Source of the DNA: JAKZSU01 sp047517485
GTDB taxonomy: Bacteria > Pseudomonadota > Alphaproteobacteria > UBA7887
DNA length: 32,680 bases
NCBI GenBank assembly: GCA_047517485.1
Contig: JAKZSU010000178.1
Span: 1 to 32,680 of the forward strand
Direction: 5' to 3'
Shown: positions 1 through 7,799 of the stretch, one piece after another
How the letters are laid out: the number at the start of each line of letters is the position of its first letter
Position numbering within the stretch: position 1 is the first letter of the stretch
Translations under genes and position numbers: made by a program
Notes under the pieces: generated by a model
Told to the model about the DNA's origin: nothing
Database searches by the model: none
What the model saw: only the letters and a program-made list of their open reading frames with translations

Positions 1-92
1 CACGCCGTCTCCGACACGAACCACGCGTCGAATTCAGTCAGGGTGCGCGGGTAGTCGACCCCGCCTTCGGGATGGGATGCCGGGTTCGCCAT
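1..92 (-). CDS. IS1595-family (ISXO2-like) transposase, N-terminal fragment
   Basis: An ATG at 92 opens a frame that stays open to the left edge (30 codons visible). The peptide contains HPEGGVDYPRTLTEFDAWF followed by VSETA. This resembles the N-terminus of ISXO2-like DDE transposases, which start with a [FY]PRT..EF...F segment just ahead of a zinc-ribbon (CPRC). The zinc ribbon and the catalytic domain would lie to the left of position 1 and cannot be checked here. The identification rests on recognising the family pattern in a short peptide. It is supported by the abrupt loss of cyclase homology just upstream, as expected at an insertion boundary. Confidence 0.7.
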   Translation of the reverse strand, partial: MANPASHPEGGVDYPRTLTEFDAWFVSETA

Positions 93-130
93 CCCAACAT
101 ATTGACATCACGAGAGCGAAGTGGATACCC
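1..130 (-). mobile_element. Partial insertion sequence, IS1595 (ISXO2-like) type, one end only
   Basis: The window opens inside an insertion sequence transcribed on the minus strand. Its transposase begins at 92 and runs off the left edge. The outer end is placed at about 130 because the cyclase reading frame on the minus strand matches its family up to the residues DIFDI and then changes to unrelated sequence beginning GGGTATCCAC. The bases 131-138 (TATATCGA) would be the target duplication if the family's usual 8-bp duplication applies. The other end and its inverted repeat lie outside the window, so both the terminal repeat and the duplication are inferred, not seen as pairs. Confidence 0.7.
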
Positions 131-1162
131 TATATCGAAAATATCGACCAGCGCGCGGTCGAATTTGTCAGCCCAGATGTGCCCGCCGGTTTCGGCATCG
201 ATCAATTGCGCGGTGATCCGCACCCGGTCGCCGGCTTTTTGGACACTGCCCTCCATGATGTAGCGCACACCGAGCGCCGCCGCGATGTCCGCGATATTCA
301 CCGCCTTTCCCTTGTAGGCGAAGCTCGAATTGCGCGCGATAACCAGCAAATCGGGCACCCGCGACAGCTCGGTGATAATCGCCTCGGTCATGCCGTCGGC
401 GAAATAATCCTGGCCCGAGTCGCCGCTCATATTGTCGAACGGGAGCACCGCGATCGAGGGCTCGCCCGCATCCGCCGGCCGCTCCGCCACCTTGGTTCGC
501 GAGTCACCGGCGACCACCCAGACAATCGCCGCCACCGCGATCAGTACGACCGCGGAGATGGCGGCCAGGATCGGTGTTTTTCGGCCCGGGCCGGACTTCC
601 GGGGCGACGCCGGCTTGGCGAGTATTTCCGCGCCTTCGGGAAGCACGCGATAGACCCGCACGGGTTCGGGGATGTTTTTGACTTCGTGTTCGCCGATATC
701 CTGAAAACCCAGGCTGAGCGTGCGCATGACTTGGCGATAGGCGTCGTCGGAAATATTGATTCCGCCCGGTTCCGCGAGCCCTTCGAGACGCGCCGCGACG
801 TTGACCCCGTTGCCGTAGATCGTGCCATCGTCCTGTTCGATGATGTCTCCCAAATTGACGCCGATACGAAACAGCATGCGGCGGTCGGCGGGCAGCGGCT
901 CGTTGCGCTCCTTGAGAGTCTCCTGGATCTCGACGGCGCATTGCACGGCTTCGACGACGCTGCGGAACTCGGCCAGAACGCTATCGCCCGACGTATCGAT
1001 CAGTTGGCCGCCATGCTGCTCGATACGCTCGCGAACAACCGCGCGCGCGGCATTGAGCGCGGCGACGGTGGCCGATTCGTCCTCGGCCATGAGCCGAGAA
1101 TACCCAGCCACGTCGGCGGCGAGTATCGCCGCCAGTTTTCGTGTCTGGGTTTTCTCGGTCAT
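38..1162 (-). CDS. Class III adenylate/guanylate cyclase with TolB-like domain, 3' end truncated by an IS
   Basis: The first 180 residues form a class III nucleotide cyclase domain (LAADVAGYSRLM with the first metal Asp, GDSVLAEF with the second, then YGNGVNVAARLEGLA). One membrane segment follows at about residues 196-219 (ILAAISAVVLIAVAAIVWVV), then a TolB/FlgO-like domain from about residue 235 (IAVLPFDNMSGD, YFADGMTEAIITELSR, YIMEGSVQK). Proteins of this architecture normally continue past GGHIWADKFDR..DIF into a TPR region and reach about 550-600 residues. Here homology ends near residue 345 (position 131) and the last 30 or so residues, to the stop at 38, are read out of frame inside the insertion sequence. 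The cyclase domain is intact, so cAMP or cGMP synthesis may persist while the TPR part is lost. Start at 1162 is the only ATG ahead of the domain. Confidence 0.85.
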   Translation of the reverse strand: MTEKTQTRKLAAILAADVAGYSRLMAEDESATVAALNAARAVVRERIEQHGGQLIDTSGDSVLAEFRSVVEAVQCAVEIQETLKERNEPLPADRRMLFRIGVNLGDIIEQDDGTIYGNGVNVAARLEGLAEPGGINISDDAYRQVMRTLSLGFQDIGEHEVKNIPEPVRVYRVLPEGAEILAKPASPRKSGPGRKTPILAAISAVVLIAVAAIVWVVAGDSRTKVAERPADAGEPSIAVLPFDNMSGDSGQDYFADGMTEAIITELSRVPDLLVIARNSSFAYKGKAVNIADIAAALGVRYIMEGSVQKAGDRVRITAQLIDAETGGHIWADKFDRALVDIFDIGYPLRSRDVNMLGWRTRHPIPKAGSTTRAP

Positions 1163-1174
1163 CCGATTACCGAA

Positions 1175-1684
1175 TTAGCGTGCCAAATGCTCGTAGGAAT
1201 ACAGATGCTCGGTGTCGGTCAGCTCGTGATGACATTCGCGGCACGATGTCACGTCTTTCTCGACCCGCTCGCCGCTCGGCTTGAAGACCGCGAATTCCCA
1301 ATCGCCGACAGTCAACTCGTCGGGGTACTCCGCGTCGAAGCCCTCGCCGCGCTGCATCACCACCACGGCGGACAGTTTGTCGATGATGCGCCGGCCGAGC
1401 ATGCTTTCGAGCGGCTCGCCGTCTTCGTCGAACTTAACTGAATACAATTCCGCCACGATCACCGATCCAAACGGCAATTTGCCGTCCGCCATCGCGCCGC
1501 TTTCGGCGATGTCGTTGGCGAATACCCGGATCACCTGCTCGTTATTGGCGGTTCGGTCGCCATTGTAATAATTGATGAACGACGTTTTGTAATCGGCCGG
1601 CCAGGCGACGTTGTCCGGCCCCGCCATGGCGCCGGACGCCAACAGGCCGAGGCCAAATCCGATGCAAAGCACTGCACGTATCAT
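1175..1684 (-). CDS. Cytochrome P460-like c-type heme protein, exported
   Basis: A 169-residue protein with a Sec-type signal peptide (MIRAVLCIGFGLGLLASGAMA) and a C-terminal c-type heme site CRECH at residues 148-152. The body has the cytochrome P460/c'-beta pattern: VAWPADYK near the mature N-terminus, NNEQVIRVFAN, a beta-strand PFGSVIVAELY, then DWEFAVF before the heme motif. Family members bind nitrogen oxides or oxidise hydroxylamine in the periplasm. Whether the lysine cross-link that defines true P460 is present cannot be told without alignment. The ATG at 1684 is preferred over an upstream ATG at 1738 because it gives the signal peptide directly and has AAGGGAT upstream. It ends 12 bp before the cyclase start on the same strand, so the two may be co-transcribed. 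Confidence 0.8.
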   Translation of the reverse strand: MIRAVLCIGFGLGLLASGAMAGPDNVAWPADYKTSFINYYNGDRTANNEQVIRVFANDIAESGAMADGKLPFGSVIVAELYSVKFDEDGEPLESMLGRRIIDKLSAVVVMQRGEGFDAEYPDELTVGDWEFAVFKPSGERVEKDVTSCRECHHELTDTEHLYSYEHLAR

Positions 1685-2062
1685 GATGAGTATCCCTTCC
1701 AATTTGCAAATTTGCTCTTGTCGTCGGCGCTGAACCAACTCGAATCCAGCGCGGTTCTCACAGTGGCCCGATCGGTCGACCCATTCAAGGACAACCGCTA
1801 TATTGCCGCCGCCCGAGCGACGAAATGGCGCGATTAAGTCGATCTTCTGCTCGAATTCGGTGAATTTTCAGGCCGTCGCAACCTCATGAACCCATATGAT
1901 ATTGACGTCGTCATCGTGATCCGCGCGCGGAACGCGTGGCAGCCGTTCGCCCTCAGCGCGTGACAAAATGGCGACGAAAGGTAGGATTTGCGCCAATAAT
2001 GATGATAGCAGATTTCAGATTCGGGCCGGCCTCTTATCCGTGGGGCGTTTGTCCGGTGGCGC
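1685..2062. other. Gene-free stretch between the P460-like and efflux genes
   Basis: 378 bp between divergent genes. It must hold promoters for both directions, but no convincing -35/-10 pair stands out; the most AT-rich part is around 1965-2020. A short plus-strand frame ending at 1837 (...DPFKDNRYIAAARATKWRD) reads like protein but has no start of its own and runs antisense to the P460-like signal peptide. No tRNA, repeat or terminator was recognised. Confidence 0.5.
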
Positions 2063-3226
2063 GTGGCCATGGCTGAGCCGGCGCAGGCGGAGGAGACCCG
2101 TGAACGGCCGGTGACCCCCGTCACCCCGCTACCGGCCGCTCGTGAACCTCGACCGAAGCCCCGGCGCCGTTGGGGACGCGTGTTTGTGCGCGCGGTTTTG
2201 CTGGTCGCCGTCCCGGCCATGGTCGCGGTGGTCGGCGCCTATTATTGGGCCGTGGGCGGGCGCTACATCGAGACCGACAACGCCTATGTGCGGGCGGACA
2301 AGGTCGACATCAGTCCGGAGATTTCCGGCCGGGTGACCCGCGTCGACGTCAGTACCAATCAACAGGTCGCCGCCGGCGACAGTCTGTTTCTCATCGACGA
2401 CGAGCCCTATCGCATCGCCCTTGAGGAAGCCGACGCGCAGCTCAATATGGTGCGGACCGAGATCGGCGTGCTGCGCGCGAGCTATTGGCAAATGCGCGAA
2501 CAAGTGACTCTCGCCGAGACCCGCGCGGCGTTTTACGAACGCGAATACCGCCGCCAGGCCGAGCTCGCGGAACGCAAGGTCATCTCCGGCGTCAAGGTCG
2601 ATCGGGCGCGCCACGGAATGGACTTGGCGATCCAGGAGGTCGCGGTGCGCGAGCGCGATCTCGCCCGGATCCTGGTCAGGCTCGGCGGCGATCCGGCCGC
2701 GCCGGATGAAGGATTTGCCCGTTTCATCAATGCGCGCAGCCGCCGCGACCGCGCCGCGCTCGACTTGAGCCATGCGTCGGTCGTCGCCCCGGCGGACGGC
2801 ATCATCGCCCGGGTCAGCCTGAGACCCGGCACTTACGTCGAATCCGCCGATCCGGTAATAAGTCTGGTCGAAAGCGCCGATCTGTGGCTCGAGGCGAATT
2901 TGCGCGAGAGCGAGCTGCAACATGTCGAGATCGGCCAACTCGCGACCATCCGCGTCGACGCCTATGGCGGTCACGAATGGCAGGCGCGGGTCACCAGTTT
3001 CAGCCCGGCGACCGGCGCCGAGTTTTCGCTCCTGCCGCCGCAGAACGCTACCGGCAATTGGGTCAAGGTGGTCCAGCGCGTGCCGGTGCGCCTGCGCATC
3101 GAGCAGCGCCCCGACGATCCGCCCCTGCGCCTCGGCATGAGCGTTTTCGTGTCGATCGATACCGGTCACGAGCGCCCGCTTCCGGACTTCGCGCAACCGC
3201 TCTTGGCGTGGGTTCGCGCGTTTTAG
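2063..3226 (+). CDS. HlyD/EmrA-family membrane fusion protein
   Basis: A 387-residue periplasmic adaptor. A proline- and arginine-rich cytoplasmic tail (residues 1-38) leads to one membrane segment (about 41-63). The EmrA-type motif TDNAYV follows at 71-76, then the barrel/lipoyl half (VDISPEISGRV..V.VSTNQQVAAGDSLFLID), a helical hairpin (about 115-235), the second lipoyl half (APADGIIARVSLRPGTYVE) and a beta-barrel domain. It would link the inner membrane MFS pump encoded 3 bp downstream to an outer membrane channel of the TolC type, which is not in this window. A GTG at 2063 and an ATG at 2069 are both possible starts; neither has a clear Shine-Dalgarno sequence. Confidence 0.88.
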   Translation: MAMAEPAQAEETRERPVTPVTPLPAAREPRPKPRRRWGRVFVRAVLLVAVPAMVAVVGAYYWAVGGRYIETDNAYVRADKVDISPEISGRVTRVDVSTNQQVAAGDSLFLIDDEPYRIALEEADAQLNMVRTEIGVLRASYWQMREQVTLAETRAAFYEREYRRQAELAERKVISGVKVDRARHGMDLAIQEVAVRERDLARILVRLGGDPAAPDEGFARFINARSRRDRAALDLSHASVVAPADGIIARVSLRPGTYVESADPVISLVESADLWLEANLRESELQHVEIGQLATIRVDAYGGHEWQARVTSFSPATGAEFSLLPPQNATGNWVKVVQRVPVRLRIEQRPDDPPLRLGMSVFVSIDTGHERPLPDFAQPLLAWVRAF

Positions 3227-3229
3227 TTA

Positions 3230-4780
3230 ATGAGTAGCGAAACCGCCGACGGCACATTTGCTGGCGGTATCGGCGGCACGCGCCGTGTCCTGATCACCGG
3301 CTCGGTGATGCTGGCGACGATTATGCAGGCGGTCGATATGACGATCGCCAATGTCGCGCTGCCCAACATGCAGGGCACGCTGGCGACCACCCAGGATCAG
3401 ATCGCCTGGGTGCTGACCTCCTACATCGTCACCGCGGCGATCATGATGCCGCCGACCGGCTTTCTTGCCGGCCGCTTCGGCCGCAAACGGCTGTTCATTA
3501 TCGCCGTGGTGGGTTTTACCGCGACGTCAATGCTGTGCGGCTATGCGGATTCGCTGGCGGAAATGGTCTTCTACCGAATTCTGCAAGGCGCGTTCGGCGC
3601 CTTTCTCGTGCCGCTGTCGCAAGCCGTGCTTCTCGATATCTATCCGCCCGAGCAGCATGGCACGGCGATGGCGATCTGGGGCATGGGGGTGATGATCGGG
3701 CCGATCATTGGGCCGACCCTGGGCGGCTACCTCACCGAATATTACAACTGGCGTTGGGTGTTTTTTATCAATCTGCCGATCGGGCTTTTGGCGTTGGCGG
3801 GATTCCTGACCGTGCTGCCGGAGACCGCCAAGGACCGGGTGCGGCGGTTCGACTGGTTCGGGTTCGCGTTGCTCGGCATCGCCGTCGCGTCGTTTCAGAT
3901 CATGCTCGATCGCGGCGAGCTCAAGGACTGGTTCGATTCCACCGAGATCATCATCGAGGCGGTGCTCGCCGCGCTCACCTTGTACATGTTCGTCGCCCAC
4001 ATGCTGACCACGACGTCGCGACCGTTCATCGATCCGCACATTTTCACCGACCGGAATTTCGTCATCGGCCTGGTGCAGATCATTCTGTTCGGCGTGCTGC
4101 TGTTGACCGGGCTCGCGCTGCTGCCACCGTTTCTGCAGAATTTGCTGGGTTATCCGGTGGTCACCGTGGGGCTGGTCCTGGCGCCGCGGGGCCTCGGTGC
4201 GATGGCCGGCATGGTGGTGGTCAGCCAGGTCAATAAATTTATCGATTTGCGATACTTGATGGTGTTCGGGCTTATCCTCATCGCCTGGTCGATGTGGGAA
4301 ATGACCCTGTTCACCGCCGACGTCAGCATGTTCACGCTGCTCTGGACCGGGATCGTCCAGGGCATCGGGTTTGGATTTTTCTATGTTCCGTTGACCGTGC
4401 TGTCGTTCACCACGCTTCCTCATCGCTACCGCACCGAGGCGGCGGGGATGTTCAACCTGTGCCGCAATGTCGGCAGTAGCGTGGCGATCTCGGTGCTCGT
4501 CGGTTTGGTGATCCGCTACACCCAGGTCAATCACGCGGAGATCGCTGGTATGGTCAGCCTTTACTCGCCGATGATCGGCGCGGCGGACTATCCCGACATG
4601 TGGTCACTCGCCGAGCCGGCGGGGCGCGCGGCATTGAATACCGAGGTATCACGGCAAGCGGCGACCATCGCCTATCTCAATGATTTCAAGTTGATGACAA
4701 TCGTGAGTATCCTGGCGATTCCCCTGCCGTTGCTCTTTCGTAAGCAGGTACTGGGCAAGGACGCTAGCGCGAACACGTGA
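3230..4780 (+). CDS. EmrB/QacA-type MFS multidrug efflux transporter (DHA2, 14 TM)
   Basis: 516 residues with hydrophobic segments spaced as expected for the 14-helix DHA2 family. TM1 has the family motif DMTIANVALP (Asp at about 36), motif A is GRFGRKR (about 81-87) and motif C is GMGVMIGPIIGPTLGG. These are drug/proton antiporters that act with an EmrA-type adaptor, here encoded immediately upstream with only 3 bp between stop and start, so the pair is an operon and translationally close. The substrate cannot be predicted. The last 17 bases overlap the end of the convergent DksA-like gene. No TetR or MarR regulator sits next to the pair. Confidence 0.92.
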   Translation: MSSETADGTFAGGIGGTRRVLITGSVMLATIMQAVDMTIANVALPNMQGTLATTQDQIAWVLTSYIVTAAIMMPPTGFLAGRFGRKRLFIIAVVGFTATSMLCGYADSLAEMVFYRILQGAFGAFLVPLSQAVLLDIYPPEQHGTAMAIWGMGVMIGPIIGPTLGGYLTEYYNWRWVFFINLPIGLLALAGFLTVLPETAKDRVRRFDWFGFALLGIAVASFQIMLDRGELKDWFDSTEIIIEAVLAALTLYMFVAHMLTTTSRPFIDPHIFTDRNFVIGLVQIILFGVLLLTGLALLPPFLQNLLGYPVVTVGLVLAPRGLGAMAGMVVVSQVNKFIDLRYLMVFGLILIAWSMWEMTLFTADVSMFTLLWTGIVQGIGFGFFYVPLTVLSFTTLPHRYRTEAAGMFNLCRNVGSSVAISVLVGLVIRYTQVNHAEIAGMVSLYSPMIGAADYPDMWSLAEPAGRAALNTEVSRQAATIAYLNDFKLMTIVSILAIPLPLLFRKQVLGKDASANT

Positions 4781-5111
4781 TACACCGTGCGACGGTTATA
4801 TCGGTGGCGATCCGGCCCGCCGGTATATCCTCGCCGCACTGGCTGCAAACGCCGAATTCGTCCTCGTCCAGGCGCTTGAGGGCGGCGCGCACGCGTTGCG
4901 ATCGCACTTGGCGACGGTCCTCGACAGCTTGCGCCATGGCTTGAACCTGCAGCGCATCCATTCTTGACAGCCGCCCGACGCTCTGTTGGTCGAGCTCGAC
5001 CGGCCGCCGCTCTTCGGCCGCCGCGGCGCTGGTATCGGACAGCGCCTGGAGCTCTTCCCCGAGAGCGCGCCGGATCGCGTCGAGATCGAGTTCGGGGTGT
5101 TCCATGGACAT
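4764..5111 (-). CDS. DksA/TraR-type C4 zinc finger protein
   Basis: 115 residues: an N-terminal helical half and a C-terminal four-cysteine zinc finger (CSQCGEDIPAGRI...CITC). This is the layout of short TraR/DksA-family proteins that enter the RNA polymerase secondary channel and alter initiation. The helical part contains LSRMDALQVQAMAQA, similar to the coiled-coil hairpin of small DksA-like proteins, but it is shorter than in true DksA (about 150 residues), so a stringent-response role is not implied. ATG at 5111 has AGGA eight bases upstream. It is convergent with, and overlaps by 17 nt, the efflux transporter gene. Confidence 0.85.
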   Translation of the reverse strand: MSMEHPELDLDAIRRALGEELQALSDTSAAAAEERRPVELDQQSVGRLSRMDALQVQAMAQAVEDRRQVRSQRVRAALKRLDEDEFGVCSQCGEDIPAGRIATDITVARCITCSR

Positions 5112-5179
5112 GATTACAATCCTATCAAGGAAGCATCCGCGCTGTCACTGCTGGCTCCGACGTTCGACCGGATCGATTT

Positions 5180-6178
5180 CTATAGGTGCACAACCTGGCC
5201 GGTCGCGGCGGATTCCTCGGCCGCCACGGTGGCCTCGAGCGCGGCCATCGATTCTTCCGGGGTGATGATCGCGGGAGCGGTATTGGTAGCGCAACAATTG
5301 GCAAAGTAACTTAACTCCGCGACCAGGGCGCCCGACGTGGCGCCGTGCAAGGTCGGCCAATAGGTGGTGTCGGGGCTGCGAAAACCGTCCTTGGTGCAGA
5401 TGCCGATATTGGGAAACGTGTCCTGGACATGCACGAAACCATCCGAGCCGATCACGCTCATCCGCTCGTCGATATCGAACGGTGTTTTCTCGGGCATGCA
5501 CCAGACGGTCTCCAGAGTCGCCGTCGCGCCGGTGTCGAAGCGGTACATGGTCTGGCCGATATCGGGATATTTGAGGCCGCGGAGATCGACGGTCTGGGCA
5601 TAGGCGCTGACCACCCGGGCGCCGGTGAACCACAGCATCAGATCGGTGTCGTGAATCGCATCGCCGACGATCGGGCCGATTTTGTTGAGGATCTCCGGTG
5701 TCCACGCGGCGGGAATGTTGCGCCGCGAACTGAGGCTGAGAACCTTGCCGATCGCGCCGACGGCGATCTCCTGCTTGGCGCTGGCATAACGCGGATTGAA
5801 GCGGCAGATGTGACCGACCATGAGATGGCCCGGCGCCTTCACCGCGGCGTCGCATATCAGCTTGCAGTCGGCCACCGTGTGCGCCATCGGCTTTTCCAGG
5901 AAGACGTGCTTGCCGGCGTCGAGCACGGCGAGAGTCGGCGCGGTGTGCTGATCCCACATGGTGACGATGCTGACCGCGTCGATGGCGGGGTTTTGCAAGA
6001 GCTCGTGGTAATCGGTGTAGAGCTGCGACACGCCATATTTCTCGCCGAGGTCGGCGAGCCGGCTCTCGGTGCGGGTGCACAGCGCGGCCAGCTCGAAGGA
6101 CGGAATGGCGGCGATCGCGTCGCAATGGATTTCCCCGAACCAACCCAGGCCGATCACCGCGATTCTGGTCTTGTCCAT
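5180..6178 (-). CDS. Gfo/Idh/MocA-family NAD(P)-dependent oxidoreductase
   Basis: 332 residues. An N-terminal Rossmann fold begins at once (TRIAVIGLGWFGEIHCDAI, GxGxxG) and the family's EKP motif is present (VFLEKPMAHT), followed by the alpha/beta C-terminal domain (HICRFNPRYASAK, DAIHDTDLMLWF). These enzymes oxidise or reduce sugars, cyclitols and related alcohols with NAD(P). The start at 6178 is chosen over an upstream ATG because the fold begins there and AGGGAAT precedes it. It lies 160 bp downstream of the deacylase gene, separated by a strong hairpin and a repeat element, so it may be a distal operon gene or separately expressed. Its C-terminus (EES...TGQVVHL) resembles that of the second MocA-type protein at 13984-15078, suggesting the two are relatives. 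Confidence 0.88.
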   Translation of the reverse strand: MDKTRIAVIGLGWFGEIHCDAIAAIPSFELAALCTRTESRLADLGEKYGVSQLYTDYHELLQNPAIDAVSIVTMWDQHTAPTLAVLDAGKHVFLEKPMAHTVADCKLICDAAVKAPGHLMVGHICRFNPRYASAKQEIAVGAIGKVLSLSSRRNIPAAWTPEILNKIGPIVGDAIHDTDLMLWFTGARVVSAYAQTVDLRGLKYPDIGQTMYRFDTGATATLETVWCMPEKTPFDIDERMSVIGSDGFVHVQDTFPNIGICTKDGFRSPDTTYWPTLHGATSGALVAELSYFANCCATNTAPAIITPEESMAALEATVAAEESAATGQVVHL

Positions 6179-6206
6179 ATTCCCTGTTCCCTGTCTGGTG
6201 ATTAAT

Positions 6207-6299
6207 CCAAGCTGCATTGAGTGAAACTCATTGCAGCTTGGCAAGCGCGACCGCGCGCCCGAGCTTATGCGAGGCCAACTTGGCCGGCGCTTGAACGCA
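6207..6299 (+). repeat. Hairpin-plus-core repeat, solitary copy (copy A)
   Basis: A 16-bp inverted repeat CCAAGCTGCATTGAGT / ACTCATTGCAGCTTGG (6207-6222 and 6226-6241) with a 3-base loop GAA and a single T-T mismatch leads directly into a core starting GGCAAGCGCGACCGCGCGCC at 6240. The first 36 bases of this core (6240-6275) are identical to those at 32499-32534, and GGC[GA]CTTGAACGC near its end is shared as well. Between these lies a small second inverted repeat (GGCCAACTTGGCC). The hairpin arms differ completely from those of the other copies, while the CC...GG ends and the 3-base loop are kept. No frame across it looks like protein. Confidence 0.85.
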
Positions 6300-6302
6300 C
6301 TA

Positions 6303-6335
6303 CAAACCGCGATGAGTCTTGCTCATCGCGGTTTG
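6303..6335 (-). terminator. Perfect 14-bp hairpin just past the deacylase stop codon
   Basis: CAAACCGCGATGAG (6303-6316) and CTCATCGCGGTTTG (6322-6335) pair perfectly around a 5-base loop. The hairpin starts 3 bp after the stop codon of the minus-strand deacylase gene, where an intrinsic terminator or 3'-end stabilising stem would be. In the minus direction it is followed by only TTTG and no long U-run, so it may attenuate rather than fully stop transcription into the MocA gene. It also sits right after copy A of the repeat and could equally be the next variable hairpin of that element. Confidence 0.6.
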
Positions 6336-6338
6336 GTT

Positions 6339-7799
6339 CTACGTCCTGCGGATGAACTGCCCGTTCCGGTTCCCCGTTAATGCACCGTCTGACCAAGTGA
6401 TGGTGCCGCCGACGATGACGTGATCGATACCGGCGGCGGGCTGGTCGGGCGCGTCGAAAGTCGCGCGGTCGATCACCGTATCGGCGTCGAACACCACCAG
6501 ATCGGCGTACGCGCCGGGGCGGATCTCGCCGCGATCGGTGAGGCCGAAGGTGACCGCCGACAGGCCGGTCATCTTGTGCACCGCCTGCTCCAACGAGAAC
6601 AGGCCCTGGTCGCGTGCAAAATGCCCGAGCACGCGCGGAAACGTGCCCCACAGTCGCGGATGCGGATGGACGTCGTGGGGCAGGCCGTCGGAGCCGATCA
6701 TGGTCGGCGGATAGGTCAAGATGGCCCGCATGTCGGACTCATCGATCTGGAAAAAAATCCCGCCCGCGGGGCTCAGGCGGATCGCGGCATCGATTTGCGA
6801 ACAGCCCCATTCGCGGGCGATATCGGCGAGATCGCGTCCCGCCATGGCCGGGTGCGGCCGCGACCACGAGACCGTGATGCGAATATCCTCGTCGACCATC
6901 TCGGGCTCCAACACCGTCGAGCCGGCGGTGTAGGGATAGGCATCGAGGCCGATGGTCTGATGCCGCCGCGCCTTGTCGATCACCGGCAGGGTCTCACGGC
7001 TGCGGCCCCAGTTCTTCGGTCCGGCGCATTTGTGATGCGAAATGACGATCGGCACGTTCGCCCGGTTGGCGGTCTCGAACGATTCGTACAGCGAGTCGAT
7101 CACCCCGTCGTGCTCGTCGCGCATATGGGTGGTGTAGACGCCACCGCTATCGGCCAGCACCTCGGCGAGGGCGACGACTTCGTCGATGTCGGCGGGGTTG
7201 TTGATCTTGTACCAAAGTCCGGTGCTGAAACCGACGGCACCGGCATCGAGACTGGCGGCGAGACGCTCGCGCATGACGTCGATCTCGGCCGTCGTCGCCT
7301 TGCGATCGACGCTGTCCATGGCGCCGACGCGCAAGGTGCCGTGGCCGACCAGCGCGGCGACATTGACGCTCGGCGCCACCGCATCGACCGCGGCGGCATA
7401 GTCCGCCATCGCGGGAAACTTGAAGGCGGCGCGATCGCCGAGCAAATTCATCGGCGGCAACGGCTCGACCGGCGCGATCGGCGCCAGGCTGATGCCGCAA
7501 TTGCCGGCGACCACGGTGGTCACGCCCTGGCTGATTTTGGGCACCATATCGGGGCCGGTGAGCACCGCGTTGTCGTCGTGGGTGTGCACGTCGATGAAAC
7601 CCGGCGCGACGATGCGCCCGGTCACCTCGAGGGTGCGCGCCGCGGTGGCGGACAGAGTACCGGGCGCGCCGACCGCGCTGATCCGACCGCCGGCGACGGC
7701 GATATCGGCGGCGCGGCGGTCGCCGCCGGTGCCATCGATCACGGTGCCGCCGATCAGCAGCAGGTCGGTGGGTTCGGCGTCTTCCGCGGCCTCAGTCAC
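6339..7799 (-). CDS. N-acyl-D-amino acid deacylase (D-aminoacylase-type amidohydrolase)
   Basis: 486 residues of the amidohydrolase superfamily. Visible metal-site features are GFIDVHTHDD (His72, His74), the Cys of VVAGNCGISLAP (Cys101), THMRDEHD (His225) and ISHHKCAG (His255/256), in the order found in D-aminoacylases. A small beta domain brackets the barrel at both ends (LLLIGGTVIDGTGG; ADLVVFDADTVIDRATF). The reaction expected is hydrolysis of an N-acylated D-amino acid or a similar amide in the cytoplasm; dihydroorotase or hydantoinase-like activity is less likely given the cysteine. It starts with GTG and its first 8 bases (GTGACTGA) overlap the regulator's stop, which implies coupled translation. 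Confidence 0.88.
   Translation of the reverse strand: MTEAAEDAEPTDLLLIGGTVIDGTGGDRRAADIAVAGGRISAVGAPGTLSATAARTLEVTGRIVAPGFIDVHTHDDNAVLTGPDMVPKISQGVTTVVAGNCGISLAPIAPVEPLPPMNLLGDRAAFKFPAMADYAAAVDAVAPSVNVAALVGHGTLRVGAMDSVDRKATTAEIDVMRERLAASLDAGAVGFSTGLWYKINNPADIDEVVALAEVLADSGGVYTTHMRDEHDGVIDSLYESFETANRANVPIVISHHKCAGPKNWGRSRETLPVIDKARRHQTIGLDAYPYTAGSTVLEPEMVDEDIRITVSWSRPHPAMAGRDLADIAREWGCSQIDAAIRLSPAGGIFFQIDESDMRAILTYPPTMIGSDGLPHDVHPHPRLWGTFPRVLGHFARDQGLFSLEQAVHKMTGLSAVTFGLTDRGEIRPGAYADLVVFDADTVIDRATFDAPDQPAAGIDHVIVGGTITWSDGALTGNRNGQFIRRT

Noticed and set aside
1742..1837. Short protein-like stretch ending ATKWRD before a stop
   Set aside because: No start codon, and its upstream part is antisense to the P460-like signal peptide; too short to call a gene remnant.
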